NCBI GenBank assembly: GCA_044226035.1
Contig: JBGAHT010000059.1
Span: forward strand, 1 to 16,917
Length of the DNA: 16,917 nt
DNA from: Pseudoluteimonas sp044226035
Lineage (GTDB): Bacteria > Pseudomonadota > Gammaproteobacteria > Xanthomonadales > Xanthomonadaceae
Reading direction: 5' to 3'
Of this stretch, positions 1 through 7,804 are shown piece after piece (the first letter of the stretch is position 1; every line of letters starts with the position of its first letter). The translations under genes and the position numbers were made by a program. Below the pieces are notes generated by a model. It was not told the DNA's origin, did not search any database, and worked only from the letters and a program-made list of their open reading frames with translations.

Positions 1-1769
1 CGCGTGCCCGGGCGCAGTTCCGGGCCGTCGCGCGACATCAGGATGTGCGCCAGCGCGGCGTGCAGGGTTTCGACCAGCGGCTTCGCCTGCGCCGGCAACG
101 AGATGCGCACGGCATCTAGCTTCTTTCGCCACCCGGCGGCGGCCTGTTCCTGCAGCGCGGCGGGATCGAACTTCGCCACCGGATCGCCCTCGCCGGCGAG
201 CGGCGCGCGCCACGCGAATTCCCTGCGTTCGCCCGGCTGCAGGCGGACCCGGTACAGCACCGCGCCGGATGCGAGGCCGCTGTCATCGGTCGCCTGCACG
301 ACGCCAGGCGTATCGTCGCGCGCAAGGCGCGTCGCCGCTTCGCCCGATGCGAAATTGCCGGCGAACGCCGCATCGGGCCGCTGCGCCATGAATACACACG
401 GGCGACCATCGGCGACGATCGTCTGGCCTGCCATGTCCAGCGCATGGATCGGGCTCACCCCGCCGGGCGTGTTGAGGAACTGCGAGGGCGGGTTGACCTG
501 GAACGGCCGTGCGGCCAGCGCGAGCACGTAATCGCGCTGGCGATCCGTGGTGTTGGTTAGCACGTAGCGCGCGACCAGTTGCGAGCGCCGCGCCGTCCCG
601 CTGGCGAAGGCGGTGATGTCCAGGCCGAACTCCGGATGCGTCCAATGCACCGTCGGGATCGGCAGGTCGCCGTTCTGTAGCGCCTGCGTCGAACGCACAT
701 CGGCCCAGGTCGCCAGCTTGCCGCCGGACACAACGAATGGTTCGATGCTGAAACCGCCTCGCGAAAGCTCAATCGCGCCGTCCTCGCCGATCAGCCCCTG
801 CTCGTGCCCGCCGTCCACGCCGAGCAGGGTCCAGTACGGCTGCTCGCCGACGAAGCCTCGCGGATATTCGCCGCGCGGCGCGCGCATCGCCACCTGCCTG
901 ATGAAATCGTTGGGCGTGGCCGCGAACGCCAGCGGCTGCACGTCGATGCCGGCGAGGTCCGCCCTGCCCTTGCCCGGCGCGATGCGCAGGTAGCGCGCCT
1001 CGGATTCGGGAAGCGCGATGAAATCCTCGCCGCCGTCGCTGTCGCGGACTTCGCGGACGCTGCGCCAATGCGCGCCTTCGTCCGACAATGCGATGGCGTA
1101 ATCGAAACCGGACGCCCCGGGGTTCCAGCGCAGGATCGCGCCGCCGAATTCGCGCACGCGGCCGAGGTCGTAGGCCCAGCCGTCGCCGCCACGCGCCAGC
1201 GTTCCCGCCAGTGGCGAACCATCGTCCACCGGCAACTCGCGCAGGGCGAGCCCGGCGATACAGGCGCGGCCCTTGCCGCCGCCCTTGCCGGCGCTGACCG
1301 TCAGTTCCAGCGCGGCGCTGCGGCGCAGTTCGTGATCCGTGGCCGGGCCCCACGCGAATTCCACCATCCGGCGCTTGAACGATTGCGGCGTCCATTGCGC
1401 CGGCAAGGCGACATCCGGCTTGCGCACCCACCACACGTTGTCGCCGCTGGCGTCGACCAGCTTGAACTCGAGGTTGTTCGCTGGCCCGTCGCCGCGCAAC
1501 TGGAAATCGAAGGCGTAGTTGGGCGGATAGTCGATCGCCAGCACGCGGCGCGCGACCGCGTAGCCGGAGAATCCGTTGAAGTCGTAGTCCAGGCACAGGC
1601 CGCGGCCGCCGGGCGCGTCCACCGGCTGCAGCGATGCGCCGACGCCATCGGAAGCGGTCGCGGTCCATGCCGATGGGTCGCGGAAATCGTCGATGGGGCG
1701 CGGATCGCTTCCAGCGGCATGGCCAGCGGAAAACGCGAATGCGGCGATCAATGGCGCGTAACGGACCAT
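1..1769 (-). CDS. Discoidin-domain secreted glycosidase-like protein (3' end outside window)
   Basis: Partial gene: 589 codons are open from ATG 1769 to the left edge with no stop. Residues 1-20 look like a signal peptide (MVRYAPLIAAFAFSAGHAA), so the protein is exported. Residues about 25-180 resemble a carbohydrate-binding beta-sandwich (motifs KLVDASGDNVWWVRKPD and RMVEFAWGP). Residues about 185-282 look like an F5/8 type C (discoidin) domain. From about 285 a larger beta-rich region begins (GEQPYWTLLGVDGGHEQGLIGEDG), and residues about 545-589 (MSRDGPELRPGT) look like the entry into an alpha-helical glycosidase barrel. Database relatives are usually called 'coagulation factor 5/8 type domain protein' and are about 1000 aa, so roughly half is missing here. 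The start codon shares one base with the stop of the upstream permease (TGATG), which makes it the last visible gene of the sugar operon. A glycosidase or glycan-binding role is inferred. No catalytic residue can be named. Confidence 0.75.
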   Translation of the reverse strand, partial: MVRYAPLIAAFAFSAGHAAGSDPRPIDDFRDPSAWTATASDGVGASLQPVDAPGGRGLCLDYDFNGFSGYAVARRVLAIDYPPNYAFDFQLRGDGPANNLEFKLVDASGDNVWWVRKPDVALPAQWTPQSFKRRMVEFAWGPATDHELRRSAALELTVSAGKGGGKGRACIAGLALRELPVDDGSPLAGTLARGGDGWAYDLGRVREFGGAILRWNPGASGFDYAIALSDEGAHWRSVREVRDSDGGEDFIALPESEARYLRIAPGKGRADLAGIDVQPLAFAATPNDFIRQVAMRAPRGEYPRGFVGEQPYWTLLGVDGGHEQGLIGEDGAIELSRGGFSIEPFVVSGGKLATWADVRSTQALQNGDLPIPTVHWTHPEFGLDITAFASGTARRSQLVARYVLTNTTDRQRDYVLALAARPFQVNPPSQFLNTPGGVSPIHALDMAGQTIVADGRPCVFMAQRPDAAFAGNFASGEAATRLARDDTPGVVQATDDSGLASGAVLYRVRLQPGERREFAWRAPLAGEGDPVAKFDPAALQEQAAAGWRKKLDAVRISLPAQAKPLVETLHAALAHILMSRDGPELRPGT

Positions 1770-2608
1770 CAGCCCTTGACGCTTCCCAGCAACAGGCCCT
1801 GGATGTAGTAGCGCTGCAGCACCAGGAACAGCAGCAGCACCGGCAGCACGGTCAGCACCGCGCCGGCCATCATCATCTCCACGTCCTGGATGTGCTCGCG
1901 CGAGAGCGAGGCCAGCGCCACCGGCAGCGTGTAGTGCTCCTGCCCGGTCAGCACGATCAGCGGCCACATGAAGTCGTTCCACGAGGCGAGGAAGGTGAAG
2001 ATCGCCAGCGTGACCAGCACCGGCCCGAGCAGCGGCAGCACGATGCGCAGGAAGATGCGCCATTCGCCGGCGCCGTCGATGCGCGCGGCCTCGATCAGCT
2101 CGTCCGGGATCGAACGCGCGTACTGGCGCACCAGGAAGATGCCGAACACGCTGGCCAGCGCGGGCGCGACCACGCCGGCGTAGCTGTCGACCAGGTGCAG
2201 TTCCTTCATCAGCAGGAACAGCGGCAGCATCGCCACCTGCGCCGGCACCACCAGCGCCGCCAGCAGCAGCCGGAACACGTGCTCGCGGCCGGGGAAGCGC
2301 AGCTTGGCGAAGGCGTAGCCGGCCATCGCGTTCACCAGCAGCGACAGCGCGGTGGTCGCGCCGGCCACCAGCGCGCTGTTGGCGAAGTAGCGGCCGATGC
2401 CGATGCGCTGGAACAGCTCGCGGTAGTTGTCGAGGCTGAAGTGCGACGGCAGCAGCGGCGGCGGGAAGTGGCTGGCCTCGCCGCGCGGCATGAACGATAC
2501 CGACAGCATCCACGCCAGCGGCGCCAGCGCGACGACCGCGAGCAGCAGCAGCGCCGCGTTCACCGCGAACGTGTCCACGCCGCTCGCGCCGATGTCGCGC
2601 CGGTTCAT
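1769..2608 (-). CDS. Carbohydrate ABC transporter permease, MalG-type (second permease)
   Basis: A 279-aa inner-membrane protein of the binding-protein-dependent sugar permease family (CUT1, MalG/LacG-like). Six hydrophobic segments can be seen, starting with NAALLLLAVVALAPLAWML. The cytoplasmic EAA loop that docks on the ATPase is clear near residues 171-190 (EAARIDGAGEWRIFLRIVLP). The start at 2608 (MNRRDIG) is chosen because it overlaps the stop of the upstream permease as ATGA. A longer open frame upstream exists only as a shadow of that permease. An AAGGGG stretch just before the ATG could serve as ribosome binding site. It should pair with the other permease and the solute-binding lipoprotein to carry an oligosaccharide from periplasm to cytoplasm. 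The substrate cannot be read from the sequence. Confidence 0.93.
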   Translation of the reverse strand: MNRRDIGASGVDTFAVNAALLLLAVVALAPLAWMLSVSFMPRGEASHFPPPLLPSHFSLDNYRELFQRIGIGRYFANSALVAGATTALSLLVNAMAGYAFAKLRFPGREHVFRLLLAALVVPAQVAMLPLFLLMKELHLVDSYAGVVAPALASVFGIFLVRQYARSIPDELIEAARIDGAGEWRIFLRIVLPLLGPVLVTLAIFTFLASWNDFMWPLIVLTGQEHYTLPVALASLSREHIQDVEMMMAGAVLTVLPVLLLFLVLQRYYIQGLLLGSVKG

Positions 2609-3483
2609 ACCAGCCCCTTCCTGCGCCCGAACCGCAGCAGCAGCGTGGTCGCGGCGAGGATGACCAGGAACAGCAGGAACGCGATCGCCGAGGCACGGCC
2701 CAGCGTCCACCAGGTGAAGCCTTCCTCGAACATGAAGTACAGCACGCTCACCGTGCTCTGCAGCGGATCGCCGCGGGTCATGACGTAGGGTTCTGCGAAC
2801 AGCTGGAAATAGCCGGATACCGTGATCACCGCCGCGACCAGCAGCACCGGCCCGAGCTGCGGCAGGGTGATGTGCAGGAACTGGCGCCAGCGCGAGGCGC
2901 CGTCGATGCGCGCGGCCTCGTACAGTTCGCCGGGGATGGCCTGCAGCCCGGCGATGAAGATCACCATGTTGTAGCCGAAGTTCTTCCACACCGCGAACAG
3001 GATGATGGTCGGCATCGCCCAGTGCGGGTCGCCGAGCCAGTCGATCGGGCCGATGCCGGCATGGCCGAGCAGCCAGTTCACCAGCCCGTACTGGGTGTGG
3101 AACAGGTAGCGCCAGATCACCGCGACCGCGACCAGCGTGGTCACCACCGGCGCGAACAGGCTGGTGCGGAACAGCGCCTTGAACCGCGCCGCGCGCGCAT
3201 CCAGCAGCAGCGCCGCGCCCAGCGACGCGGCCAGCGACAGCGGCACGCCGACGAAGACGAAATAGCAGGTGTTGCCCAGCGCCTTCCAGAACATCGGCGT
3301 GGCGAGCAGGTCGAAATAGTTGTGCAAGCCGACGAAGCGCAGGTTGCGCGGGTCGGCCAGCGCGTACAGGTCGAAATCGGTGAGGCTGAGCACGAACGCG
3401 GCCAGCACCGGCAGGCCGAAGAACAGGCCGATCACCAGCAGCGCGGGCGAGGCGAACAACCAGCCGGCGGCGCCGCGTTTCAT
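2605..3483 (-). CDS. Carbohydrate ABC transporter permease, MalF-type (first permease)
   Basis: A 292-aa inner-membrane permease of the CUT1 sugar ABC family (MalF/LacF/UgpA-like, short form without the large MalF periplasmic loop). The N-terminus MKRGAAGWLFASPALLVIG leads into the first of about six membrane segments. The EAA loop lies near residues 187-206 (EAARIDGASRWRQFLHITLP) and is followed by the typical GPVLLVAAVITVSGYFQLF segment. The start at 3483 overlaps the stop of the solute-binding protein gene as ATGA. There is no strong Shine-Dalgarno sequence, so translation probably depends on coupling. It forms the heterodimeric pore with the downstream permease. The length is normal for the family. 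Confidence 0.93.
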   Translation of the reverse strand: MKRGAAGWLFASPALLVIGLFFGLPVLAAFVLSLTDFDLYALADPRNLRFVGLHNYFDLLATPMFWKALGNTCYFVFVGVPLSLAASLGAALLLDARAARFKALFRTSLFAPVVTTLVAVAVIWRYLFHTQYGLVNWLLGHAGIGPIDWLGDPHWAMPTIILFAVWKNFGYNMVIFIAGLQAIPGELYEAARIDGASRWRQFLHITLPQLGPVLLVAAVITVSGYFQLFAEPYVMTRGDPLQSTVSVLYFMFEEGFTWWTLGRASAIAFLLFLVILAATTLLLRFGRRKGLV

Positions 3484-4775
3484 CGGCCCGCGTCCTGCGC
3501 GTCCGCTTCGGCCGGCGCGTGCGCCAGCATCCAGCGGCGCTTGTCGAGGAAGTCGTCGACGCGCGCGTCGAGTTCGCGCAGCGCCTTGCCCTGGTCTTCG
3601 CCGCCGCGCACCACGCGCTCGCTGGCCAGGCGCATTTCCTGCACGATGCGTTCCCACTCCAGCACCTTCGGCGTCGGCTTCACCCGTTCCAGCTGGTCGC
3701 GGAACGCGCCGGCGTAGGCGTCGTCGCGCAGCGCCGGATCGTCCCAGCTGCTGCGCCGCGGCGGCAGGTCGCCGATTTCGGAATAGAACCGGCGTTGCAC
3801 CGCCGGCCGCGACAGGAATTCCACCAGCTTCCACGCCGCGTCCTTGTGCGCGGAATGCCGCGCCAGCACCAGGCTGGTGCCGCCGGCGATGCCCGCGCCG
3901 GGACCGTCCGGCCCCGGCAACGGCGCGGTCGCCCATGCCTGCTCCAGCCCTTTCGGCGCGCGCTGGCGGAACTCGCGGATGTTCCAGGGCCCGGACACGT
4001 AGAACACGAACAGGCCGTTGAAGAATTCGTCCCAGACGTTGGAGATCTGCGTCTCCGACATCGGCGGCGCCCAGCCCTGCGCGAACATGTTGGCGTAGAA
4101 GCCGAGCGCGCGGCGGAAACCGGGGCTTTCGAAATTGCCGCGCGTGTCGCGGTCGCGCAGCAGGGGATCGTCCTGCTGCAGCCCGAGCGACAGCAGCTGC
4201 TCGAACTCGTTGAGCGGCAGCATGATCGCGTAGCGCCCCGGCCCGGCTTGGGCCTTGATCGCGGCCATCTGCCGTTCCCATTCCGGCCACGAGCGCGGCG
4301 GATGGTCGAATCCCGCCTTTTGCAGCAGGTCGCGGCGATAGAACAGCAGGCGCGTGTCCACGTACCACGGCACGCCGACCAGGCGGCCGTCGATCACGTT
4401 GGTGTCCCAGATGCCGGGGAAATAGTCGGCCTGTTCCACCTCGCGCGACGCGTCGACGCGCGGCTGCAGCGGCTCCAGCGCGCCGAGCATCGCGAATTCC
4501 GGCACCCAGGTGTTGCCGAGCTGGAAGATGTCCGGCAATTCGTCCGCGGCGTAGGCGGTGAGGAGTTTCTCGTGCGCGGCGGTCCACGGCACCTGCTGCA
4601 CGTCGACCGCGATGCCGGGGTTCTCGCGCTCGAACTCGTCGATCAGGCCGCCGACCACCTCGGCCTCGCGTCCCATCGCCCAGAACCGCACCACTTCGCG
4701 CTGCGGCGCCGCCTGCCGCGCGCAGGCCGCGAGCAGCAGCACGCAGGCCAGCGCGAACGGCCCGCCGCGTTTCAT
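3480..4775 (-). CDS. ABC sugar solute-binding lipoprotein (family 1)
   Basis: A 431-aa extracellular solute-binding protein, family 1 (MalE/UgpB-like), that captures the sugar and delivers it to the two permeases encoded next. The N-terminus MKRGGPFALACVLLLAAC is a lipoprotein signal with lipobox L-A-A-C, lipidated at Cys18, so the protein should be membrane-anchored in the periplasm. Family features include VVRFWAMGREAE near the mature start, ELPDIFQLGNTWVPEFA, GVPWYVDTRLLFYRRDLL and GIAGGTSLVLARHS in the order expected for the two-lobed fold. The length is typical. The start at 4775 overlaps the stop of the glycosidase gene as ATGA, and no good Shine-Dalgarno is seen, which fits coupling. 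Ligand is unknown; the adjacent GH144-like gene suggests a glucan oligosaccharide. The cognate ATPase gene is not in this window. Confidence 0.92.
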   Translation of the reverse strand: MKRGGPFALACVLLLAACARQAAPQREVVRFWAMGREAEVVGGLIDEFERENPGIAVDVQQVPWTAAHEKLLTAYAADELPDIFQLGNTWVPEFAMLGALEPLQPRVDASREVEQADYFPGIWDTNVIDGRLVGVPWYVDTRLLFYRRDLLQKAGFDHPPRSWPEWERQMAAIKAQAGPGRYAIMLPLNEFEQLLSLGLQQDDPLLRDRDTRGNFESPGFRRALGFYANMFAQGWAPPMSETQISNVWDEFFNGLFVFYVSGPWNIREFRQRAPKGLEQAWATAPLPGPDGPGAGIAGGTSLVLARHSAHKDAAWKLVEFLSRPAVQRRFYSEIGDLPPRRSSWDDPALRDDAYAGAFRDQLERVKPTPKVLEWERIVQEMRLASERVVRGGEDQGKALRELDARVDDFLDKRRWMLAHAPAEADAQDAGR

Positions 4776-6220
4776 TGCGGCGCGTCCAGCCAGCCGCCTT
4801 CGAAGCCCGCGCGCCGCAGGCCGAGGCGGATGTGCGGGTTCTTGCGCATCGTCTTCCACACCAGTCCGCTGCGATGGTTCTCGATCATCAGCAGGATCGG
4901 GCCCTGGTCGATGCCGAGGTAGTCGTCGTCGACCCAGCCCACGTCCGCGTCCATGCGTCCTTCCTTCAGCTTCGCGTCGGTTGCGCGCAGGGTCGGGTTG
5001 AAGGCGTCGAGGAAGCCGTATCGGCCGTAGATCGCCTTGCCGTAGCGCTCGCGCATGGCGACGATCGCGGGAATCGCGATCTCCGGCGCGAAGGCGATGG
5101 ACGCGGCCGCGGCGGTCGGGGCGATGGTGCCGTCGTCGAGCATGTATTCGCGGCCGACGCCGCGCGGTGCGTAGCTCTGGAACTTGCGCAGCCTGCCGTC
5201 GATGGCGATCTTCGCGTCGATCGGTCCGTCGCTGGCGGTCAGGCCCCAGACGTCCGCGCCGTAGCCCTTCCAGCCGCCGGGGTTTTCGATGGCGTAGGCG
5301 CGATGCGCGAGCGCGGCGCGGCGGCTGTTCTCGAAATAGTCGAGCCCGTGCCCGCGCATGAACCCGTCGCGGATGCCGCGGAAATCGATCCACGCCTGCG
5401 AATACTGGTGGCCGAACAGCGGCGGGAAGCTCAGGTATTCCTGGCCTTCGAATTCCCCCCAGCTGCGGTCGTAGGTCGCGGTCCAGGCGTCGTAGGCGTC
5501 CTTGCCGAGCGGGTGCGTCGGCGAACCCAGCGCCAGCACGTACACCATCAGGGCCTCGTTGTAGCCTTGCCAGTCGTAGCCGTGGAAGCCCTGTTCCGGC
5601 GTCCAGCCCATCGTGACCAGCGGCTTGCGCACCTGCGTCCACGGCCAGTCCGCCGCCGCGTACAGGCGCTCGGCGAGTTCGCGGATTTCCGCCTCGCGCG
5701 GATCGTCGCGGTCGAAGTAGCTTTGCGCGAACAGCGCGCCGGACAGCAGCCACGCAGTATCCACCGTCGACAGTTCACAACGGCTGCTGCGCGCGCCGCT
5801 GTCCATGTCCAGGAAGTGGTAATAGAAGCCGCGATAGCCGCTGGCGCCTTCCGCCTGTGGCCCCTGCGGCGCATTGGCGAAGAAACGCAGCGTCGCCAGC
5901 GTGCGCGCGATGGCCTGGTCGCGCGTGATCCAGCCGCGTTCGGCGCCGATGCCATAGGCGGTGAGGCCGAAGCCGACCGCGGCGATGCTGGAAAACGACT
6001 TCGCCGGCCAGCGATCCGGGACCAGGCCGTTGTCGGCGCGGCTGGTCTCCCAGAAGAAATCGAAGGTGCGCTTCTCGAGGTCTTCCACCAGCGCCCGTGC
6101 GTCCTGCGCAGGCGCCCGTTCCGCCGGCGGTTGCACGCGGGCTTGCGGTGCGCGATCGCTGCCGCCGCATCCGGCGACGGCGAGCGCGATGCCCAGCGCC
6201 AGCGCGAGTCCATGCCTCAT
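4772..6220 (-). CDS. Glucoamylase-family (GH144-type) glycoside hydrolase lipoprotein
   Basis: A 482-aa protein of the 'glucoamylase family' (Pfam glycoamylase PF10091). Its characterised members are endo-beta-1,2-glucanases of CAZy GH144, an (alpha/alpha)6-barrel family. Recognisable stretches are FDFFWETSRADNGLVPDR (54-70), SSIAAVGFGLTAYGIG (77-92), RGFYYHFLDMDSG (130-142), ELSTVDTAWLLSGAL (149-163), NEALMVYVLALGSPTH (221-236), GHQYSQAWIDFRGIRD (270-285), YGADVWGLTASDG (320-332) and DQGPILLMIENHRSG (438-452). I do not assign exact catalytic residues from memory. The N-terminus ends in lipobox V-A-G-C at Cys18, followed by a Pro/Ala-rich linker, so it is a membrane-tethered periplasmic or surface enzyme. 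The start at 6220 overlaps the halogenase stop as ATGA and has a GGAGG about 7 bases upstream. Beta-1,2-glucan as substrate is a family-based inference; a related glucanase activity is possible. Confidence 0.88.
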   Translation of the reverse strand: MRHGLALALGIALAVAGCGGSDRAPQARVQPPAERAPAQDARALVEDLEKRTFDFFWETSRADNGLVPDRWPAKSFSSIAAVGFGLTAYGIGAERGWITRDQAIARTLATLRFFANAPQGPQAEGASGYRGFYYHFLDMDSGARSSRCELSTVDTAWLLSGALFAQSYFDRDDPREAEIRELAERLYAAADWPWTQVRKPLVTMGWTPEQGFHGYDWQGYNEALMVYVLALGSPTHPLGKDAYDAWTATYDRSWGEFEGQEYLSFPPLFGHQYSQAWIDFRGIRDGFMRGHGLDYFENSRRAALAHRAYAIENPGGWKGYGADVWGLTASDGPIDAKIAIDGRLRKFQSYAPRGVGREYMLDDGTIAPTAAAASIAFAPEIAIPAIVAMRERYGKAIYGRYGFLDAFNPTLRATDAKLKEGRMDADVGWVDDDYLGIDQGPILLMIENHRSGLVWKTMRKNPHIRLGLRRAGFEGGWLDAPQ

Positions 6221-7737
6221 GCCATCGCCTCCGCCTTGCAATTGCGGTCGATGAAGGCCTGGTGCGGCGGCATCGCCCGCACGCAGGACGCGATCACCTG
6301 GCGCACGTGTTCCACGAATTCGAACAGCTCCCGCTCCGGCATCTGGTCGACGAAGGGATGGTACGCCCCCGGTTCGATGCGCTGGCCCAGCATCACCTGC
6401 ACCCAGCTCTGCACGGCGAAGAATTCCTCGCCGTTGCGCTGGAAGCGCGCGGAATGGCGGAACAGGTCGATGTTCTCGCGCAGCGCGTCCGGGATCGGCA
6501 TCTCGCGGCAATGGTTCCAGAACGCGGAATCGTCGCGTTCGGTGGCCTTGTAGTGCAGGACGAGGAAATCGCGGATGCGCTCGCTCTCGAAGTCCACGGC
6601 GCGGTTGTAGCGCTCGACCAGCAGCGGGTCGAAGCCGCGGTCCGGGAACATGTCGAGCAGGCGCAGGATGCCGGTCTGCACCAGCAGCAGGCTGGTCGAT
6701 TCCAGCGGCTCCATGAACCCGCTGGCCAGCCCCAGCGCGACCACGTTGCGGTTCCACGCCTTGTTGCGCTTGCCGGCGGTGAAGCCGAGCACGCGCGGCT
6801 CCGCCAGCGCGCGCCCGTCCAGCCACTGCAGCAGGCCGGACGCCGCTTCGTCGTCGCTGATGAAGCGGTTGCAATACACGTAGCCGTTGCCGGTGCGGTG
6901 CTGCAGCGGGATGCGCCAGGTCCAGCCGGATGCGCGCGCGGTGCAGCGCACGTAAGGCGTGGGCGGCCCGACGTTCTCGCAAGGCACCGCCACCGCGCGG
7001 TTGCACGGCAGCCACTGGCTCCAGTCCTCGTAGCCGGTGCGCAGCATCTGTTCGATCAGCAGGCCGCGGAAGCCGGAGCAGTCGATGAACAGGTCGCCTT
7101 CGATGCGCTCGCCGCTTTCCAGCACCACCGCGTCGATGAAACCGTCGCCCGGCCGCTGCGCCACCTGCACGATTTTCCCTTCGTGGCGGACCACGCCCAG
7201 CTTTTCCGAGAATCGGCGCAGGTATTTCGCGTACAAGGTCGCGTCGAAATGGTAGGCGTAGGCCACGGCCGCCAGCGGCGAGGTCGCGGGCACGTCGGTG
7301 GCGCCGGGCAGGAACCTGCCCTGCTCCGCCGCCGAGGCCTGCAGCGAGTATTCGCCGAGTTCGCCCGCGCGGCCGGCGCGGCGCGCGCGCAGCCAGTAAT
7401 GGTGGAACGGCACCGGCCCGAGGTCGTGGCCGATCGAGCCGAAGCCATGGAAGTAACTGTCGCCGATGCGCGCCCAGTCGCGGAACTCGATGCCGAGCTT
7501 GAACGTGCCCTGGGTCGCCTTGACGAATTCGGCTTCGTCCAGTCCCAACGCCTGGGTGTTGAAGGTGCGGATGTGCGGCACCGTCGCCTCGCCCACGCCG
7601 ACGATGCCGATCTCCTCGGATTCCACCAGCCGCACCGTGCAATCCTCGCCCAGGTGCTTCGCCAGCGCCGCCGCGGCCATCCAGCCCGCGGAGCCGCCGC
7701 CGACCACCACCACCGTCCTGATCGCGCCTTCGCCCAT
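6217..7737 (-). CDS. Flavin-dependent tryptophan halogenase-like protein
   Basis: A 506-aa member of the flavin-dependent (tryptophan) halogenase family. An N-terminal FAD-binding GGGSAGW motif sits at 13-19. The conserved lysine that carries the hypohalous acid intermediate in PrnA/RebH appears at K80 (ATQGTFKLGIEF). The family signature WxWxIP is WTWRIP at 272-277, and the active-site glutamate motif EPLEST is at 343-348. All hallmark residues are therefore present. The start at 7737 is preferred over an upstream in-frame ATG at 7788 because GGAG lies 5 bases before it and the alternative start would fall inside a hairpin. In xanthomonads and Caulobacter such genes often adjoin TonB-dependent receptors, and some purified Xanthomonas homologues halogenate free indole. 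The natural substrate is unknown, and a role other than halogenation is possible. It stands between the receptor and the glycosidase of a sugar operon. No flavin reductase gene is visible nearby. Confidence 0.92.
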   Translation of the reverse strand: MGEGAIRTVVVVGGGSAGWMAAAALAKHLGEDCTVRLVESEEIGIVGVGEATVPHIRTFNTQALGLDEAEFVKATQGTFKLGIEFRDWARIGDSYFHGFGSIGHDLGPVPFHHYWLRARRAGRAGELGEYSLQASAAEQGRFLPGATDVPATSPLAAVAYAYHFDATLYAKYLRRFSEKLGVVRHEGKIVQVAQRPGDGFIDAVVLESGERIEGDLFIDCSGFRGLLIEQMLRTGYEDWSQWLPCNRAVAVPCENVGPPTPYVRCTARASGWTWRIPLQHRTGNGYVYCNRFISDDEAASGLLQWLDGRALAEPRVLGFTAGKRNKAWNRNVVALGLASGFMEPLESTSLLLVQTGILRLLDMFPDRGFDPLLVERYNRAVDFESERIRDFLVLHYKATERDDSAFWNHCREMPIPDALRENIDLFRHSARFQRNGEEFFAVQSWVQVMLGQRIEPGAYHPFVDQMPERELFEFVEHVRQVIASCVRAMPPHQAFIDRNCKAEAMA

Positions 7738-7742
7738 CGATT

Positions 7743-7746
7743 CTCC
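7743..7746 (-). promoter_or_regulatory. Ribosome binding site deciding the halogenase start
   Basis: On the minus strand GGAG lies 5 bases upstream of ATG 7737 (context ACGGAGAATCG then ATG). It supports the shorter halogenase start, which also places the FAD motif GGGSAGW near residue 13 as is normal for the family. Confidence 0.7.
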
Positions 7747-7758
7747 GTTTGCATACAA

Positions 7759-7786
7759 GGCGAGACCCGCCTGCGCGGGTCTCGCC
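7759..7786 (-). promoter_or_regulatory. Perfect 12-bp hairpin between receptor and halogenase genes
   Basis: A perfect inverted repeat: 12-base arms GGCGAGACCCGC at 7759-7770 and GCGGGTCTCGCC at 7775-7786 around a 4-base loop. In the minus-strand transcript it falls 19 bases after the receptor stop and 21 bases before the halogenase start. It is followed by TTGTATG rather than a run of U, so it is not a canonical intrinsic terminator. It could be a partial terminator or an mRNA-stabilising structure that lets the receptor be made in excess over the downstream genes. Confidence 0.75.
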
Positions 7787-7804
7787 ACACCGATCCCCTG
7801 ACGG

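Noticed and set aside
769..1668. Minus-strand frame starting MDRDRFRWRRR within the first gene
   Set aside because: Arg-rich shadow in another frame. The frame from ATG 1769 has a signal peptide and a discoidin-like domain and stays open to the window edge.
7759..7786. Hairpin as a full intrinsic terminator
   Set aside because: No U run follows the stem in the minus-strand transcript, and I saw no promoter before the next gene, so complete termination would silence the operon.
7738..7788. Longer halogenase start at ATG 7788
   Set aside because: It would place the coding sequence through the perfect hairpin and add residues without family resemblance. The ATG at 7737 has a well-placed GGAG.
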